DNA of 35,651 nucleotides, taken from positions 1 through 35,651 of the forward strand of contig MU839862.1 in the NCBI GenBank assembly GCA_030411725.1. Reading direction: 5' to 3'. Position numbers and translations under genes: made by a program. A model generated the notes under the pieces. That model did no database searches. It had not been told where the DNA came from and saw nothing but the letters and a program-made list of their open reading frames with translations. Every line of letters starts with the position of its first letter. The stretch's first letter is position 1. Shown here piece after piece: positions 20,763-30,573 of the stretch. The stretch is from Echria macrotheca. Its lineage: Eukaryota; Ascomycota; Sordariomycetes; Sordariales; Schizotheciaceae.

Positions 20763-21551
20763 ATGAGAGGCCTCTTCCGCGACAACCTCGCAGCTGTCAA
20801 ACAACGACTCTCTCGAACTTCGTCCGAAGCTCAAAACACCATGTCGACCTTCCATGTCAACCGCCCCCAAGGCTACCCCGCCGGCGTCCCCAGCAAGTTC
20901 GACCCCGACGGCAACGTCCAGCGCTTCCGGGGAAACACCATCGTTTCACATCTCTCCCCCGATAGCCCGCTGTATGCCTCTCTGCTCGAGCTTCATGCGA
21001 AACTCGCTGCCAGTCCCCTCGCCCACCTCTACGCCCTTCTTCCCCCAGAGAGTTGGCACATGACCGTCTTCGAGTGCACCTGTGAGGACGTCCGCATGCG
21101 AGGATACTGGCCCGAAGACGTGCCCATGGATGCGCCGCTCGAGGACTGTACGGCACATCTTGCTGCCAAGCTCGGGGAATTCGACCTCGGTGCCGATGCC
21201 AGACCGCCCTACCGCTTCACCGTGAGAGGATTTAGCCCCTTCGACGTCGGTATCGGCGTCCTCCTCCGGCTGAGGACGCCGGAAGAAGAGTTCAAGTTCC
21301 GGATCCTCAGGCAGCGCCTGGCCGACAAAACCAGGATCCTTCAGCCCAATCACAATCACTATCAACTACACATTAGCATGGCTTACTTTTTGAGGCACCT
21401 GGATGAGGCCCAGAAGGCCGAGTTGGGATCCATGCTCATGGACCATTTTCAAGCTATGGACAAGGACTTTGAGCTTGGCGCACCCGAGTTCTGTACGTTT
21501 GAAAACATGTTTCGCTTCGACAGGCTGTTCTACCTGGAGAACAAGGATTGA
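20763..21551 (+). CDS. DUF1868 protein, 2H phosphoesterase-like
   Basis: 262 aa in one exon. The first ATG is at 20763; a second in-frame ATG at 20841 in better context (ACCATGTCG) begins MSTFHVNRPQGYPAG and may be the real start, giving 236 aa. DUF1868 belongs to the 2H (LigT/cyclic phosphodiesterase-like) superfamily, which has two H-x-T/S motifs. Both are here: WHMTVFE (H99, T101) and QLHISMAY (H203, S205), about 104 residues apart as in the fold. Other conserved parts: GVPSKFDPDGNVQRFRGNTIV near the N-terminus, FTVRGFSPFDVGIGVLLRL before the second motif, and FCTFENMFRFDRLFYL at the end. The substrate is unknown; RNA 2',3'-cyclic phosphates or similar nucleotides are the family precedent. 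Confidence 0.9.
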   Translation: MRGLFRDNLAAVKQRLSRTSSEAQNTMSTFHVNRPQGYPAGVPSKFDPDGNVQRFRGNTIVSHLSPDSPLYASLLELHAKLAASPLAHLYALLPPESWHMTVFECTCEDVRMRGYWPEDVPMDAPLEDCTAHLAAKLGEFDLGADARPPYRFTVRGFSPFDVGIGVLLRLRTPEEEFKFRILRQRLADKTRILQPNHNHYQLHISMAYFLRHLDEAQKAELGSMLMDHFQAMDKDFELGAPEFCTFENMFRFDRLFYLENKD

Positions 21552-22780
21552 TCGAGCCAGGTTCGTGGAGTGGGAACAGGCATTCGTCCGATAGTCAGCT
21601 TCATCCTACGTCCGGAGTCCTCCGGGATTCCATTACATATTGCGTTGAATGCCGCACGGAGAGCCTAAAGGCCTCCCATCACCTGGATGCCTCAGGTGTC
21701 GTGATGTGATGGGCCGGGCCTGAGGTCGTCAAACCGGGCCACAACTATGTCTTAGCCGCATCTGCGTCCATGATGGACAGCGATTGCCGTATGCGGGTAA
21801 CACTGTGGCTGTGAACCCCAACGCCTACGGGCCGGAGGATCGGTCGGACACAGGGCATAATGTGATCGCTGACGTGACTGTGGTCGAGGCTGATATCGTA
21901 GCCCGGTGTGGCTAGTGCCCGCATTATCACAGACCATTTCAACATGCTCAAAAAGCGGCCAGTCCCGTGAACCGCAATTGCTCAATGCTGACCCTCCACA
22001 TCGGGAAAGATGGTGGAGGCTCCAGAGTCAAGATCCTTGATATGAGAAATCGATTGGATGCCACGGCTCGTGTCCGGAGACAGCCTTGCAGTATGGTGAA
22101 ACTGCCTTGCCCCTGCAGCCTTGTCGAGGAGGGTGGTGGATGACAAGCGCGCCTCTCAGTGTTTGACCCCGGACCATGACAAGTCCGAACAGAAGGGCGG
22201 AAACATCAAACCAGGCGGCGCCCTATGACAGAAGGGAATCGCGGAGGAACCAGACTGTCGGGTCAATTGTCCCAATCACTGCTCGGCTTCTAAGCGCCAA
22301 CCGCGATACGGGGCACCCCCAAATGCCGTCAAGCATGGCCCTCCCATAGCACCATCTGAATAAGGTTGTAAAAACAGAATTTGGGGGCCCGTTAACACTT
22401 CGTATTGTGTACTTGACGCGGTGGGCGAGATGCATTTGTAAAGGGGCAGGAGTAATTGCTCTGTGTCGCGTGCGGCGTCTAGCATTACCGCGCGCTCCTC
22501 TCGAGCACGCATATTTGAAGGTTTCTCAATGGCTCGAGGATAAAAGCTGGCGGAGCAAAATCCATTCTCGAGAGAGTTCATGAGCTGCCCGGCCTGAGGT
22601 CGCCGGCCGCGGCCACCAAGCTTCTCGATGCGAGGAGCTCGGGCTTCTACGTGCCTCCTTGAAGCTATATAGCCAGGACAGCTCTTCGAGGTTTCGGCAC
22701 CGATTCCGACTCCAGCTTCTCATCTAGTTCGACTTTCGTTCCTAGATCAACCCTCAGGGCAACAGTTGACATCCGCTCCA
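21552..22780. other. intergenic region
   Basis: About 1.2 kb between two plus-strand genes. No gene family or RNA seen. It contains an interrupted inverted repeat at 21675-21713 (CCCATCACCTG facing CAGGTG and GTGATGGG), just downstream of the DUF1868 stop, plus several short minus-strand open frames without domains. Confidence 0.45.
21675..21713. repeat. interrupted inverted repeat / hairpin
   Basis: The left arm 21675-21685 (CCCATCACCTG) pairs with 21693-21698 (CAGGTG) and 21706-21713 (GTGATGGG) with a 7-nt bulge. It could form a hairpin in the DUF1868 3' region; function not known. Confidence 0.4.
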
Positions 22781-24352
22781 ATGGAAGACTCCACAGTCGC
22801 CAGATCCCTGACAATCTTAACCCGGTCCAGCAGCGCGAATGAGCATCCCGAGCTGCTGGCAAGATCCACGTCGTTTCTCTCCATCGTGGATAGCTCGGTT
22901 TCCGCAGCTGCGGGCACTGCTTCTTCGGCCAGGAGGGAGTCGGGGTCGCGCCACAGCCCAATGCTGGTCTCCCGAGCTTCAACACCGCCTCCGGATATCG
23001 ACTTGCTTAGCCAGAACCAGATCCATCTCATCAATGGAGTCGGCGACCACTTTGCTGGTGTGCTTCCATCTCGGGCTTCCTCCTTGACCATGGGGAGTGA
23101 GTGTCCATCCGAAGCTTCGGCAATGACGCCGGACGGCCCAGAGACCTCCGATAATGACGATAGGGATGATCTCGTTACCCCAAGAGTCGAGCAGAAGCCA
23201 TGGGCCGACAACACAACCAGCACTCCGGTTCGCACCATAACGACTAGGGGCTGCATCGTCGTACAAACCCATCCACTGACGCCGAGTCCGTCTCCAAGGC
23301 GTTCCAAGAGAGGCTCGAGCCCGCCATCCACCCCTCGTCCTTCCAAGCGGCGCAGATTTCAAGCACGCCCAAAAGACCAAGCGCTGGTATCCTTCCCGCA
23401 AGCTCAATATGAAGGTGGTGTCATTTCACATTGGGCTTTTCAGGACGCCATGCAACAGTCGGTGAATGCCGGTAGCAGAAACTTCCCAGCGGCTGACCCT
23501 GTCGCTCCAATAACCACTGGGAGAGGAGCCCAAGGGGAGAGCGAGCCCATCAATAGCCGCCGTGATAGTGAGGCGATCCATCCCTGGGGAGAGATGCGTT
23601 TTGCTGACACTCGAAGGCGCACCAGTGATTCGCCGAGTCCAATCGTTGCCAGACTTGGTAACATCGGCTCCTCCCGAGAGCAGCATACCGACTCCGGTTT
23701 CGTCTACTCAAAGTGCCCCGTCTCGTACTCATCCGGTCATACTCGAAATCGAGTGGTACACCGAGGATGAGATTGAAGCCGAGTTATCTTCACTCTTGGC
23801 TGCATATCGAGGCTTCTATTCGGATTCAGATTTGCCGCCAAGTCCCGAGGCAGGAGACGAGGCCGCAAGGGCCCGTGCTGCTCGACATGCTCTGAAGACT
23901 ATCTTCGATGATAGATTGACATCAGCAGACGAGGAAGGATTCCTGCTGCAGGAAGAAGAAGAGGATGTCATGAATCTCTTCATGTCGTGGATCCGAGGCA
24001 TGGGTATCCCGCAAACCCCGATGACGGAGGACTTTCCCGACCTCGAAGCATCGTTGCAAAGGGTGACTCAGCTAGCCACCACGGCAGACTCTAGCGAATC
24101 GAAGAACAGTTCGCCGTTTGTCCGAAAAATCAGGTAAGCGGTAGATCCGCCTTTTGTAGGACTCTAGCTCACAAATCCAGTTTGCTTTCGGCCGCAGAAC
24201 ACGACTTCTGGCATCAGCTTTCAGAGATGGATGGCATCGGCCATGCAACTCCCAGACCTGCGGGAGGAGTAGAATGGCGTTTCGACATGGTTCCTCGGAA
24301 GACGGAGCAGAGTGAGGTATCGTATGAGTTTATTGAGTGGGAGCATTTGTGA
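22781..24352 (+). CDS. hypothetical protein, three exons, unrecognised family
   Basis: Exons 22781-23567, 23617-24133 and 24181-24352; 491 aa. Introns 23568-23616 (donor GTGAGG, branch GCTGAC, acceptor CGAAG; CACCAG nine bases on is an in-frame alternative) and 24134-24180 (donor GTAAGC, acceptor TCCAG) link three frames that each look coding. About residues 1-290 are low-complexity Ser/Pro/Thr-rich, with a basic nuclear-signal-like patch (RPSKRRRFQARPK). The C-terminal 200 residues look folded and acidic: HPVILEIEWYTEDEIEAEL, LAAYRGFYSD, ARHALKTIFDDRLTSADEEGFLLQEEEED, VMNLFMSWIRGMGIP, and HDFWHQLSEMDGIGHATPRP to the final SYEFIEWEHL. No family recognised. A nuclear regulatory protein is possible from the basic patch, but unproven. 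Confidence 0.75.
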
Positions 24353-25012
24353 TTTGATGATCGGGGGGATAGTCCGACAACGATGAACTTCTGGTGCAAG
24401 GAATATTCGAAACCTTGTTGATGTGGCGTTGGGAGTTGGGAATCGGTATGTGTAGAACACGCTTTAAGTACAGTGAGGTTCGAGGTTGCCTCTGGTGATG
24501 AGATGAAATGATGAATGACCCTGCTTCAAATCGCCCGGAACCAAGCTGGCCAGAGCTCCCTCGCGTCGGGATTACCCGGAGACGACGCAGAGTCTTGGAT
24601 CGGAAAATGGGATTGCAGATACTGACAATTGAGTTCCAAAAAAATAACATAAACCGTGAGAACGAACTGCTGTAGATTCCTAACAAGAAAGAAAGATAAA
24701 AAGAGAGCTCGCGGCAGCCGTTGCGCAGCCGGTTGGAGCTGAGAGTCGTCGTGTTTTGACAGCGCCCAGTGCCGGGGAGACGCTTCGGGAAAACTGGAGT
24801 GCGCAAAATTCTCGGCTGAATCTGATTGGCTGCAGCGAAGCTTGGACCCACGCTCCGCTCGTCGACCAAGGCCAACGAACCCTTCCTCGACATTTTTCCT
24901 CACGTTTGGACCTCAAACTTCATCAACGTCTGCCTTAATCTCCCCTCCACGCAATTGCAATTCGTTGCAATTGTTTTCCTTCCACTCCAGAAACACCCGA
25001 CACCTCCACAAG
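24353..25012. other. promoter and leader of the ATP synthase alpha gene
   Basis: About 660 bp between two plus-strand genes. The right part, with a CCAAT box and a CT/CA-rich leader ending CACAAG before the ATG, is the ATP synthase promoter region. An open frame runs through it in the same frame as the ATG but with no coding character. Nothing else seen. Confidence 0.5.
24825..24829 (-). promoter_or_regulatory. CCAAT box (HAP-complex site) of ATP synthase alpha gene
   Basis: ATTGG inside TGATTGGCTG, i.e. CAGCCAATCA on the opposite strand, about 185 bp before the ATG. It agrees well with the CCAAT-binding (HAP2/3/5) consensus with its favoured flanks; HAP control is known for nuclear genes of respiration in fungi. 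Function here is inferred. Confidence 0.5.
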
Positions 25013-27253
25013 ATGTTCCGGAACGCCCTCAGGCAGAGCACGCGCGCCGTCGGCGCCATCTCTGCGTCGAGCAGAGTCGCTGTGGTGAGTCCGCTCCGCC
25101 CATCCGACCCGGCCTCAATTCCGTCGTCCGCTGCCCGAAATCCATCTCAATGGCTCCTCCTACCATCGGCGAAGCTCAATTGAGCTTTTTGCGGCGTCGC
25201 AACACGTTCTGGCGACCGCCGAGAGCTTGTCGGGGAGCTGTCGAATTTTGCTCATGTTTTGGCGCTGTCCTCGGAGTTTCGGCTAGGCTAACTGACGTCC
25301 TGCAGCGAAATGCCGCACCCAGCGTTTCCGCCCTCCAGACCCGCACATACGCCGCCGACGCGAAGGCTTCGCCGACGGAGGTGTCGTCGATCCTCGAGCA
25401 GAGAATCCGTGGCGTCCAGGAGGAGTCGAACCTCGCTGAGACCGGTCGCGTCCTGTCCGTCGGGTACGTCCAAAGCTGATGGGGTCTTGGCATCCGACCG
25501 AGCTTGCACGGGGATGCAAGTTCGACATCGGGTCAATTGACCGGGAAACAACAACAATCAGACGCTTCATTATGGCGCGGAGGCTGACGGAGTCAACAGT
25601 GATGGTATCGCCCGTGTGCACGGCATGGCCAATGTCCAGGCTGAGGAGCTTGTCGAGTAGGTTGGCCCGACCCGCCTGGGTATGGATGCATCGGACTAAC
25701 GACCGCAGGTTCGCCTCTGGCGTCAAGGGCATGTGCATGAACCTCGAGGCCGGCCAGGTCGGTGTTGTGCTCTTCGGTTCCGATCGTCTCGTCAAGGAGG
25801 GTGAGACCGTCAAGCGTACCGGTGCTATCGTAAGTACCCACCAAGTATCGCGTCTGGCATCGGCGCTAATTCACCACAGGTCGATGTCCCCGTCGGCCCT
25901 GAGCTGCTCGGACGTGTCATCGATGCTCTCGGTAACCCCATCGACGGCAAGGGCCCCCTCAACACCAAGGAGAGGCGCCGTGCCCAGCTCAAGGCCCCTG
26001 GCATTCTCCCCCGTCGCTCCGTCAACCAGCCCGTGCAGACCGGTCTCAAGTCCGTCGACGCCATGGTTCCCATCGGCCGTGGCCAGCGTGAGTTGATCAT
26101 TGGTGATCGTCAGACCGGCAAGACTGCCGTCGCTCTCGATGCCATGCTCAACCAGAAGCGCTGGAACAACGGCACCGACGAGACCAAGAAGCTCTACTGC
26201 GTCTACGTCGCCGTCGGACAGAAGCGCTCGACCGTTGCCCAGCTCGTCAAGACCCTTGAGGAGAACGATGCCATGAAGTACTCGATTGTCGTTGCTGCCA
26301 CCGCCTCGGAGGCCGCACCCCTCCAGTACCTGGCTCCTTTCACCGGCGTAAGTGCTTCCCGCCCCCCCAAACTAGGCATGATTTTCCCAGTCATTGCTAA
26401 CGTCTAATTTCTTAAAGAGTGCTGTTGGCGAGTACTTCCGTGACAATGGAATGCACTCGCTCGTCATCTACGATGATCTTTCCAAGCAGGCCGTCGCCTA
26501 CCGCCAAATGTCTCTGCTTCTCCGTCGTCCCCCCGGACGTGAGGCCTACCCCGGTGACGTTTTCTACCTCCACTCGCGTCTGCTCGAGCGTGCGGCCAAG
26601 ATGAACGACAAGCACGGTGGTGGCTCCATGACCGCCCTGCCCGTTATTGAGACCCAGGGTGGTGATGTGTCTGCCTACATTCCTACCAACGTCATTTCGA
26701 TTACCGACGGCCAGATCTTCTTGGAGGCTGAGCTCTTCTACAAGGGTGTCCGCCCGGCCATCAACGTCGGTCTTTCCGTGTCTCGTGTCGGCTCCGCTGC
26801 CCAGCTCAAGGCCATGAAGCAAGTCGCCGGTTCGCTCAAGCTCTTCTTGGCCCAGTACCGTGAGGTCGCTGCCTTTGCCCAGTTCGGTTCCGATCTTGAT
26901 GCTGCCACCAAGCAGACCCTCAACCGTGGTGAACGGGTAAGTTTATATTTCAAGTGATATGAATATTAGCTAACATGACTCTTTCACAGTTGACCGAGCT
27001 CCTCAAGCAGAAGCAGTATTCCCCCATGGCTGTCAACGAGATGGTTCCTCTCATTTTCGCTGGTGTCAACGGTCACCTCGACTCCGTCCCGGTCAACAAG
27101 ATCCTCCAGTGGGAGGCCGACTTCCTTGCTCACCTCAAGAGCAACGAGCAGGATCTCCTGGCTACGATTGAGAAGGAGGGTGCCCTTAGCAAGGACCTTG
27201 AGGCCAGGTTGAAGGACACGATCCAGAACTTCACCAAGAGCTTCCTTGGTTAA
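25013..27253 (+). CDS. atp1: mitochondrial F1F0 ATP synthase subunit alpha
   Basis: Seven exons: 25013-25084, 25306-25463, 25600-25656, 25709-25829, 25880-26347, 26418-26936, 26990-27253; 552 aa, the usual length. The introns have standard GTRAGT/GTACGT-type donors and all joins are in frame. The subunit is the non-catalytic nucleotide-binding part of F1. The first about 40 residues (MFRNALRQSTRAVGAISASSRVAV, RTYAADAKA) form an Arg/Ser-rich mitochondrial import signal. Then: VSSILEQRIRGV, DGIARVHGM, GVKGMCMNLE (beta-barrel), VPVGPELLGRVIDALG, Walker A GDRQTGKT (about 211-218), LVIYDDLSKQAVAYRQ, RRPPGREAYPGDVFYLHSRLLERAAK, and the alpha/beta signature PAINVGLSVSRVGSAAQ. The C-terminal helices end NFTKSFLG. 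No defects seen. A CCAAT box lies upstream. Confidence 0.98.
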
Positions 27254-28145
27254 TTGTCACAAGTATTAAAAGTCCTGGGTTAGCGAGGGGAGAAGGGTGT
27301 CTATACCGCATATGTGTGTTTCTAGAGGAGGGTGTTCCGTCTGGTCGGGTGCTGGGCTGAGGAACGGACGCGCGAGGGGAGATTCTCCGGTCACTGTAAA
27401 ATAGAGTAAAACTCAATCAAGCACTCGGTTCCTTTGTTCGAAATGGCGATGTGGTGGTTATATGACGGGCTGTGGGCCTTTGTTTGGGAGGTCACAGCCC
27501 TCATTCTGTATATTTGTTGATGAAAGAGGGGGTACACTCCCGGTTCTCCAGGTCGTACGATCTCCAAACACCGGCTTGCCTGCAGCATGCATGGGAATTA
27601 TATAATTAAAAGCACCTGTAAAGAAGTAAAGAAAGGGAAATCGTCTGTTTCTCGTTGAGAAATATGCCTTAGTGCCGGTCGTCTGTAGCTCTTTCCACTC
27701 GATATCCGCCTCGTCTCTGGGTAACGGAGAGTGGAATTGGTCGACATGATTTGTATATATCCCATAGCATGAACAGTTTGTGATCCCATCCTGAGCTAGC
27801 TGACATATGTACATGTGTACCTGCTTTGTGGTGGAGAAAGGAGTGACATCATCACCAAGCTCGCATGATCCGACAACATCGAACGACACAGATTGCGAAA
27901 AGATATAGCAACGCAACCTAGCCAAGTAACACGCGTTACTTTTATTGGATCTATCAGCATACACAGCGTTTGGTAAACGGTTCAATTGCTGCTTGAAACG
28001 TCGGTTCCAGACGGTACGTCTGAACGCAGCTCCCGACTGCCCCGCATCAGCCCAAGCTTGGAACTCATGATCTGATATCGACCTTGGATTCAATGAACTG
28101 ACAACTCCTCAAGACTCACACTGTCCCAATCCCTCGCCGACGGCA
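27254..28145. other. intergenic region
   Basis: About 890 bp between two plus-strand genes: the ATP synthase 3' UTR on the left and the NAD(P)HX dehydratase promoter on the right. One minus-strand open frame of about 211 codons (27458-28093) has no recognisable domain and a composition rich in rare residues, so I do not call it. Nothing else seen. Confidence 0.5.
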
Positions 28146-29361
28146 ATGTCCCCCGACGCGGCATCCACAGCACCCGCCATGTCCGCCGCAACAAAAGAAA
28201 TCCTCGGCCGGGTGCGGCAGATGATCCCGCCCATGCTGGACAAGTTCCACAAGGGCCAGCTGGGACGTGTCGGTGTCATCGGCGGCAGTGAGGACTACAC
28301 CGGCGCCCCCTATTTCTCCGCCATGGCGAGCGCGCGGCTGGGGTGCGACATGGTATGTATCCGTCCTCCCCGTTTTCAGAGAGAAAAAGCCGGTGATTAA
28401 ACCGGAATAGTCCCACGTCATTTGCACGCCCACGGCCGCGGCCGTGATCAAGACGTACTCGCCCAACCTGATGGTTCACCCGCTGATGCGCTCGTCCCTG
28501 GCCTCGCTCAACCCGTACGCGACCGAGGCGTCGTCATCCCATCCCCAGGCCTCGGACCCGGACCGGATCGCCGCGCGCATCATCGCCATGCTAGACCGGC
28601 TGCACGTGCTCGTCGTCGGGCCCGGGCTCGGCCGCGACCCGCTGATGCAGGACACGTGCGCGCGGGTCATCCGCGCCGCTCGCGATCGCGGGATACCCAT
28701 GGTCCTTGATGCTGATGCGCTGCTCTTGGTTATCAAGGATCCGGACCTGGTCAGGGGGTACGGGCAGGCCATCTTGACGCCTAATGTTGTTGAGTTTGGG
28801 CGGTTGACCAAGGCGCTGGGGGTGGATGAGGATGTTGCGGTTGCTGGGGAGCGAAAAGGGGAGAGTGCAAAGGTGGAAGCGCTCGCGAAAGCGTTGGGGG
28901 GTGTTATGGTTGTGCAGAAGGGCGGTGTTGATCGACTTAGTGATGGGACGACTACGCTGACGGTTGATCTGGAGGGCGGGAGGAAGAGGAGTGGTGGGCA
29001 GGGCGATACTCTGACGGGGAGCATTGCTACTTTCCTTGGGTGGAGGAAAGCGTATCTTGATGGCTTGTGGGACGCGCCCAAGTTGCCCGAGGAGGAGCTG
29101 GTTGGGCTGGCGGTATTTGGGGGGAGTGCTATCACGAGGGTGAGTCTGTCCTATCTTGTCCCCTTCCCAAACCTCGAGAGGATATCCGTGGGTGACTCGG
29201 GAGATAGTATACTGACAACGCATATACAGGAATGTTCACGTCTCGCGTTTGCAAAGAGGGGCCGCAGCCTGCAGGCCAGCGATCTAACGGAAGAAGTACA
29301 CACGGCATTCATGAACTTGTTTGGAGAGGTGGATGGGGAAGCTGGTGCAGCTCGGTTGTGA
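28146..29361 (+). CDS. NAXD: ATP-dependent (S)-NAD(P)H-hydrate dehydratase (carbohydrate kinase-like)
   Basis: Three exons: 28146-28352, 28411-29139 and 29230-29361; 355 aa. Introns: donor GTATGT with acceptor AATAG, and donor GTGAGT with acceptor TACAG. The enzyme restores damaged NADHX/NADPHX using ATP, a metabolite-repair step. Seen: KGQLGRVGVIGGSEDYTGAPYFSAMASARLGCDM at the N-terminus, HVLVVGPGLGRDP, PMVLDADALLL, ILTPNVVEFGRL, MVVQKGGVDRLSDG, and the ribokinase-like anion-hole/catalytic motif GGQGDTLTGS with Asp268. The C-terminal half ends CSRLAFAKRGRSLQASDL. An alternative start at 28182 (MSAATKEIL) is possible; no clear mitochondrial signal. Length is normal for fungal members. The separate epimerase (NAXE) is not in this window. 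Confidence 0.95.
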
Positions 29362-29690
29362 GCTGTTTCTTTTACTGTAGGCCATATTTGTTGAATGAAA
29401 TACTCGATACATCTAGTTCTTGGTCTGACTCTTCGGGGTGGCATGTGTATTTACTTACGGATAGAAGAACATGTTGACTTGAGGCGAGGTTTACATACGA
29501 GAATACGCGTGCAGGAGCGGGACTGAACATTCTGCTCTGGACTTGGCGAATCCGAACCCTGAACTCGCCAACTGACTCATAAATACCATTATTAATATAC
29601 CGTCGTCTCCTCCTGGGTGCAAAAAGATGCCGATAAAAAGGGGCTGGAGAAAGGAAAGAAAGAAAGGGTGGGTAAAAGGGGTAAAAAAAA

Positions 29691-29750
29691 ACATACAACA
29701 CCAGGGATTCGCTGGTCGTCACCGACCCAACTACTAGTCTGGCCCTCACT
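29691..29750 (-). pseudogene. 5S rRNA 3'-terminal fragment
   Basis: On the minus strand this reads AGTAGTTGGGTCGGTGACG, then ACCAGCGAATCCCTGG and TGTTGTATGT, followed by nine T, a Pol III-style terminator. This is the 3' half of a fungal 5S rRNA, including the internal control C-box region. All 60 bases are identical to the 5S-like sequence at 35558-35617, and the 3' flank (T-run then ACCCC) is also similar. Upstream of 29750 the similarity fades within about 15 nt, so the 5' half is missing. Confidence 0.75.
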
Positions 29751-29841
29751 CTCCTTATATGTAGGATCTAAGGCGCCTAGAAATGGGAGTTTAGTGGTCA
29801 GAAAATGGTCACCCCTTATCCAAGGCGGCCACGATCTGTAG

Positions 29842-29882
29842 CCTAAGAATGCCGAACCGTTTGAAACGGCCGTTAGCTTAGG
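29842..29882. repeat. nested palindromic segment
   Basis: Outer arms CCTAAG (29842-29847) and CTTAGG (29877-29882) surround an inner palindrome CCGTTTGAAACGG (29857-29869). It may be the remains of a transposon end. Confidence 0.45.
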
Positions 29883-29969
29883 AAGCCGTTTGCACAAGCA
29901 AATCCCAAGTTATTGCCAGAAAGTGAACGATCAAGCCGGTGATTAGCCGATCTTGTTTATGCACTCACA

Positions 29970-30003
29970 TATATAAAGACAGCTCTCTGGCTTCGCCAGA
30001 GAG
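29970..30003 (+). repeat. TATA box followed by perfect hairpin
   Basis: TATATAAA (about 29970-29977) is followed by a perfect 9-bp inverted repeat, CTCTCTGGC-TTC-GCCAGAGAG (29983-30003). The same arrangement, with the same TTC loop, occurs inside the LTR at 34781-34807, suggesting an LTR relic here too. Confidence 0.5.
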
Positions 30004-30090
30004 CCAGAAGAAGGCAAAAGAAAATTGCAACCCTCTTTACCTTCTGATCGCTCTGGCAGTGATCAAAGCAGTGGTGCAGCGTTTCTGACA

Positions 30091-30103
30091 TAACCCTAAC
30101 CCT
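30091..30103 (-). repeat. short interstitial telomere-like repeat
   Basis: TAACCCTAACCCT, two CCCTAA units, about 480 bp upstream of the NLR start. Similar to the word at 20287. Confidence 0.5.
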
Positions 30104-30573
30104 GGACTTCTTCTGTGCTGCCAAGATTCCGATGCGTCTTTTGGACTGGTGGTGTCAACCGGCATTTGCGGCTTCTTCACCACAGCCAAAGTAATCGGAA
30201 ATAGCCTCTTCCCAGGATACAACAGGCAGTGAATTAAGTAGAATTGGTTGTTCAGAGCCGCTAGATCGACTAGATTCCAACTACTAGAAACCGTAGATAT
30301 ACCCTTTTTTCGGATCGGCGCCACTCAGTTTCCGGGCGTAACCGTATCTTGCCATGCCCGCTGACAGGTGGCTGTGTAGATTGGAGCCTTGTCAACTTTG
30401 ATGGCGTCGTCAGGCTCCCGAATTTCCGTCTATGAGAGTTCCGGCTCCTCACTACATGGCTCCTTACAGATGATCTTCTACTGAGTCGTGTGAAAACCTA
30501 TGCTCTTTTTGTTTTTTTTCCGAAGACCGGATACCCCACACCATCGACGACTTTTGGTGACAGGCCGGACCCG

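Larger units (their letters stand above)
29362..30573. other. intergenic region at the left edge of the accessory island
   Basis: About 1.2 kb upstream of the NLR gene. It holds the 5S-related fragment (29691-29750), a palindromic segment (29842-29882), a TATA plus hairpin element (29970-30003) and a telomere-like word (30091-30103), listed separately. No protein family seen. Confidence 0.5.

Noticed and set aside
23562..23770. apparent frameshift in the 22.8-24.35 kb gene
   Set aside because: A standard 49-bp intron (23568-23616) with good donor and branch site changes the frame correctly, so there is no need for a broken gene.
27458..28093. 211-codon minus-strand open frame between the ATP synthase and dehydratase genes
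   Set aside because: No domain, unusual composition, and no reasonable exon structure; more likely 3' UTR and promoter sequence.
28476..29135. minus-strand open frame of 219 codons
   Set aside because: Antisense shadow of the NAD(P)HX dehydratase exon 2.
30061..30090. TGGTGCAGCG resembling a Pol III A-box or primer-binding site
   Set aside because: No B-box follows at the needed distance, and no LTR boundary is firm enough to call a primer-binding site.
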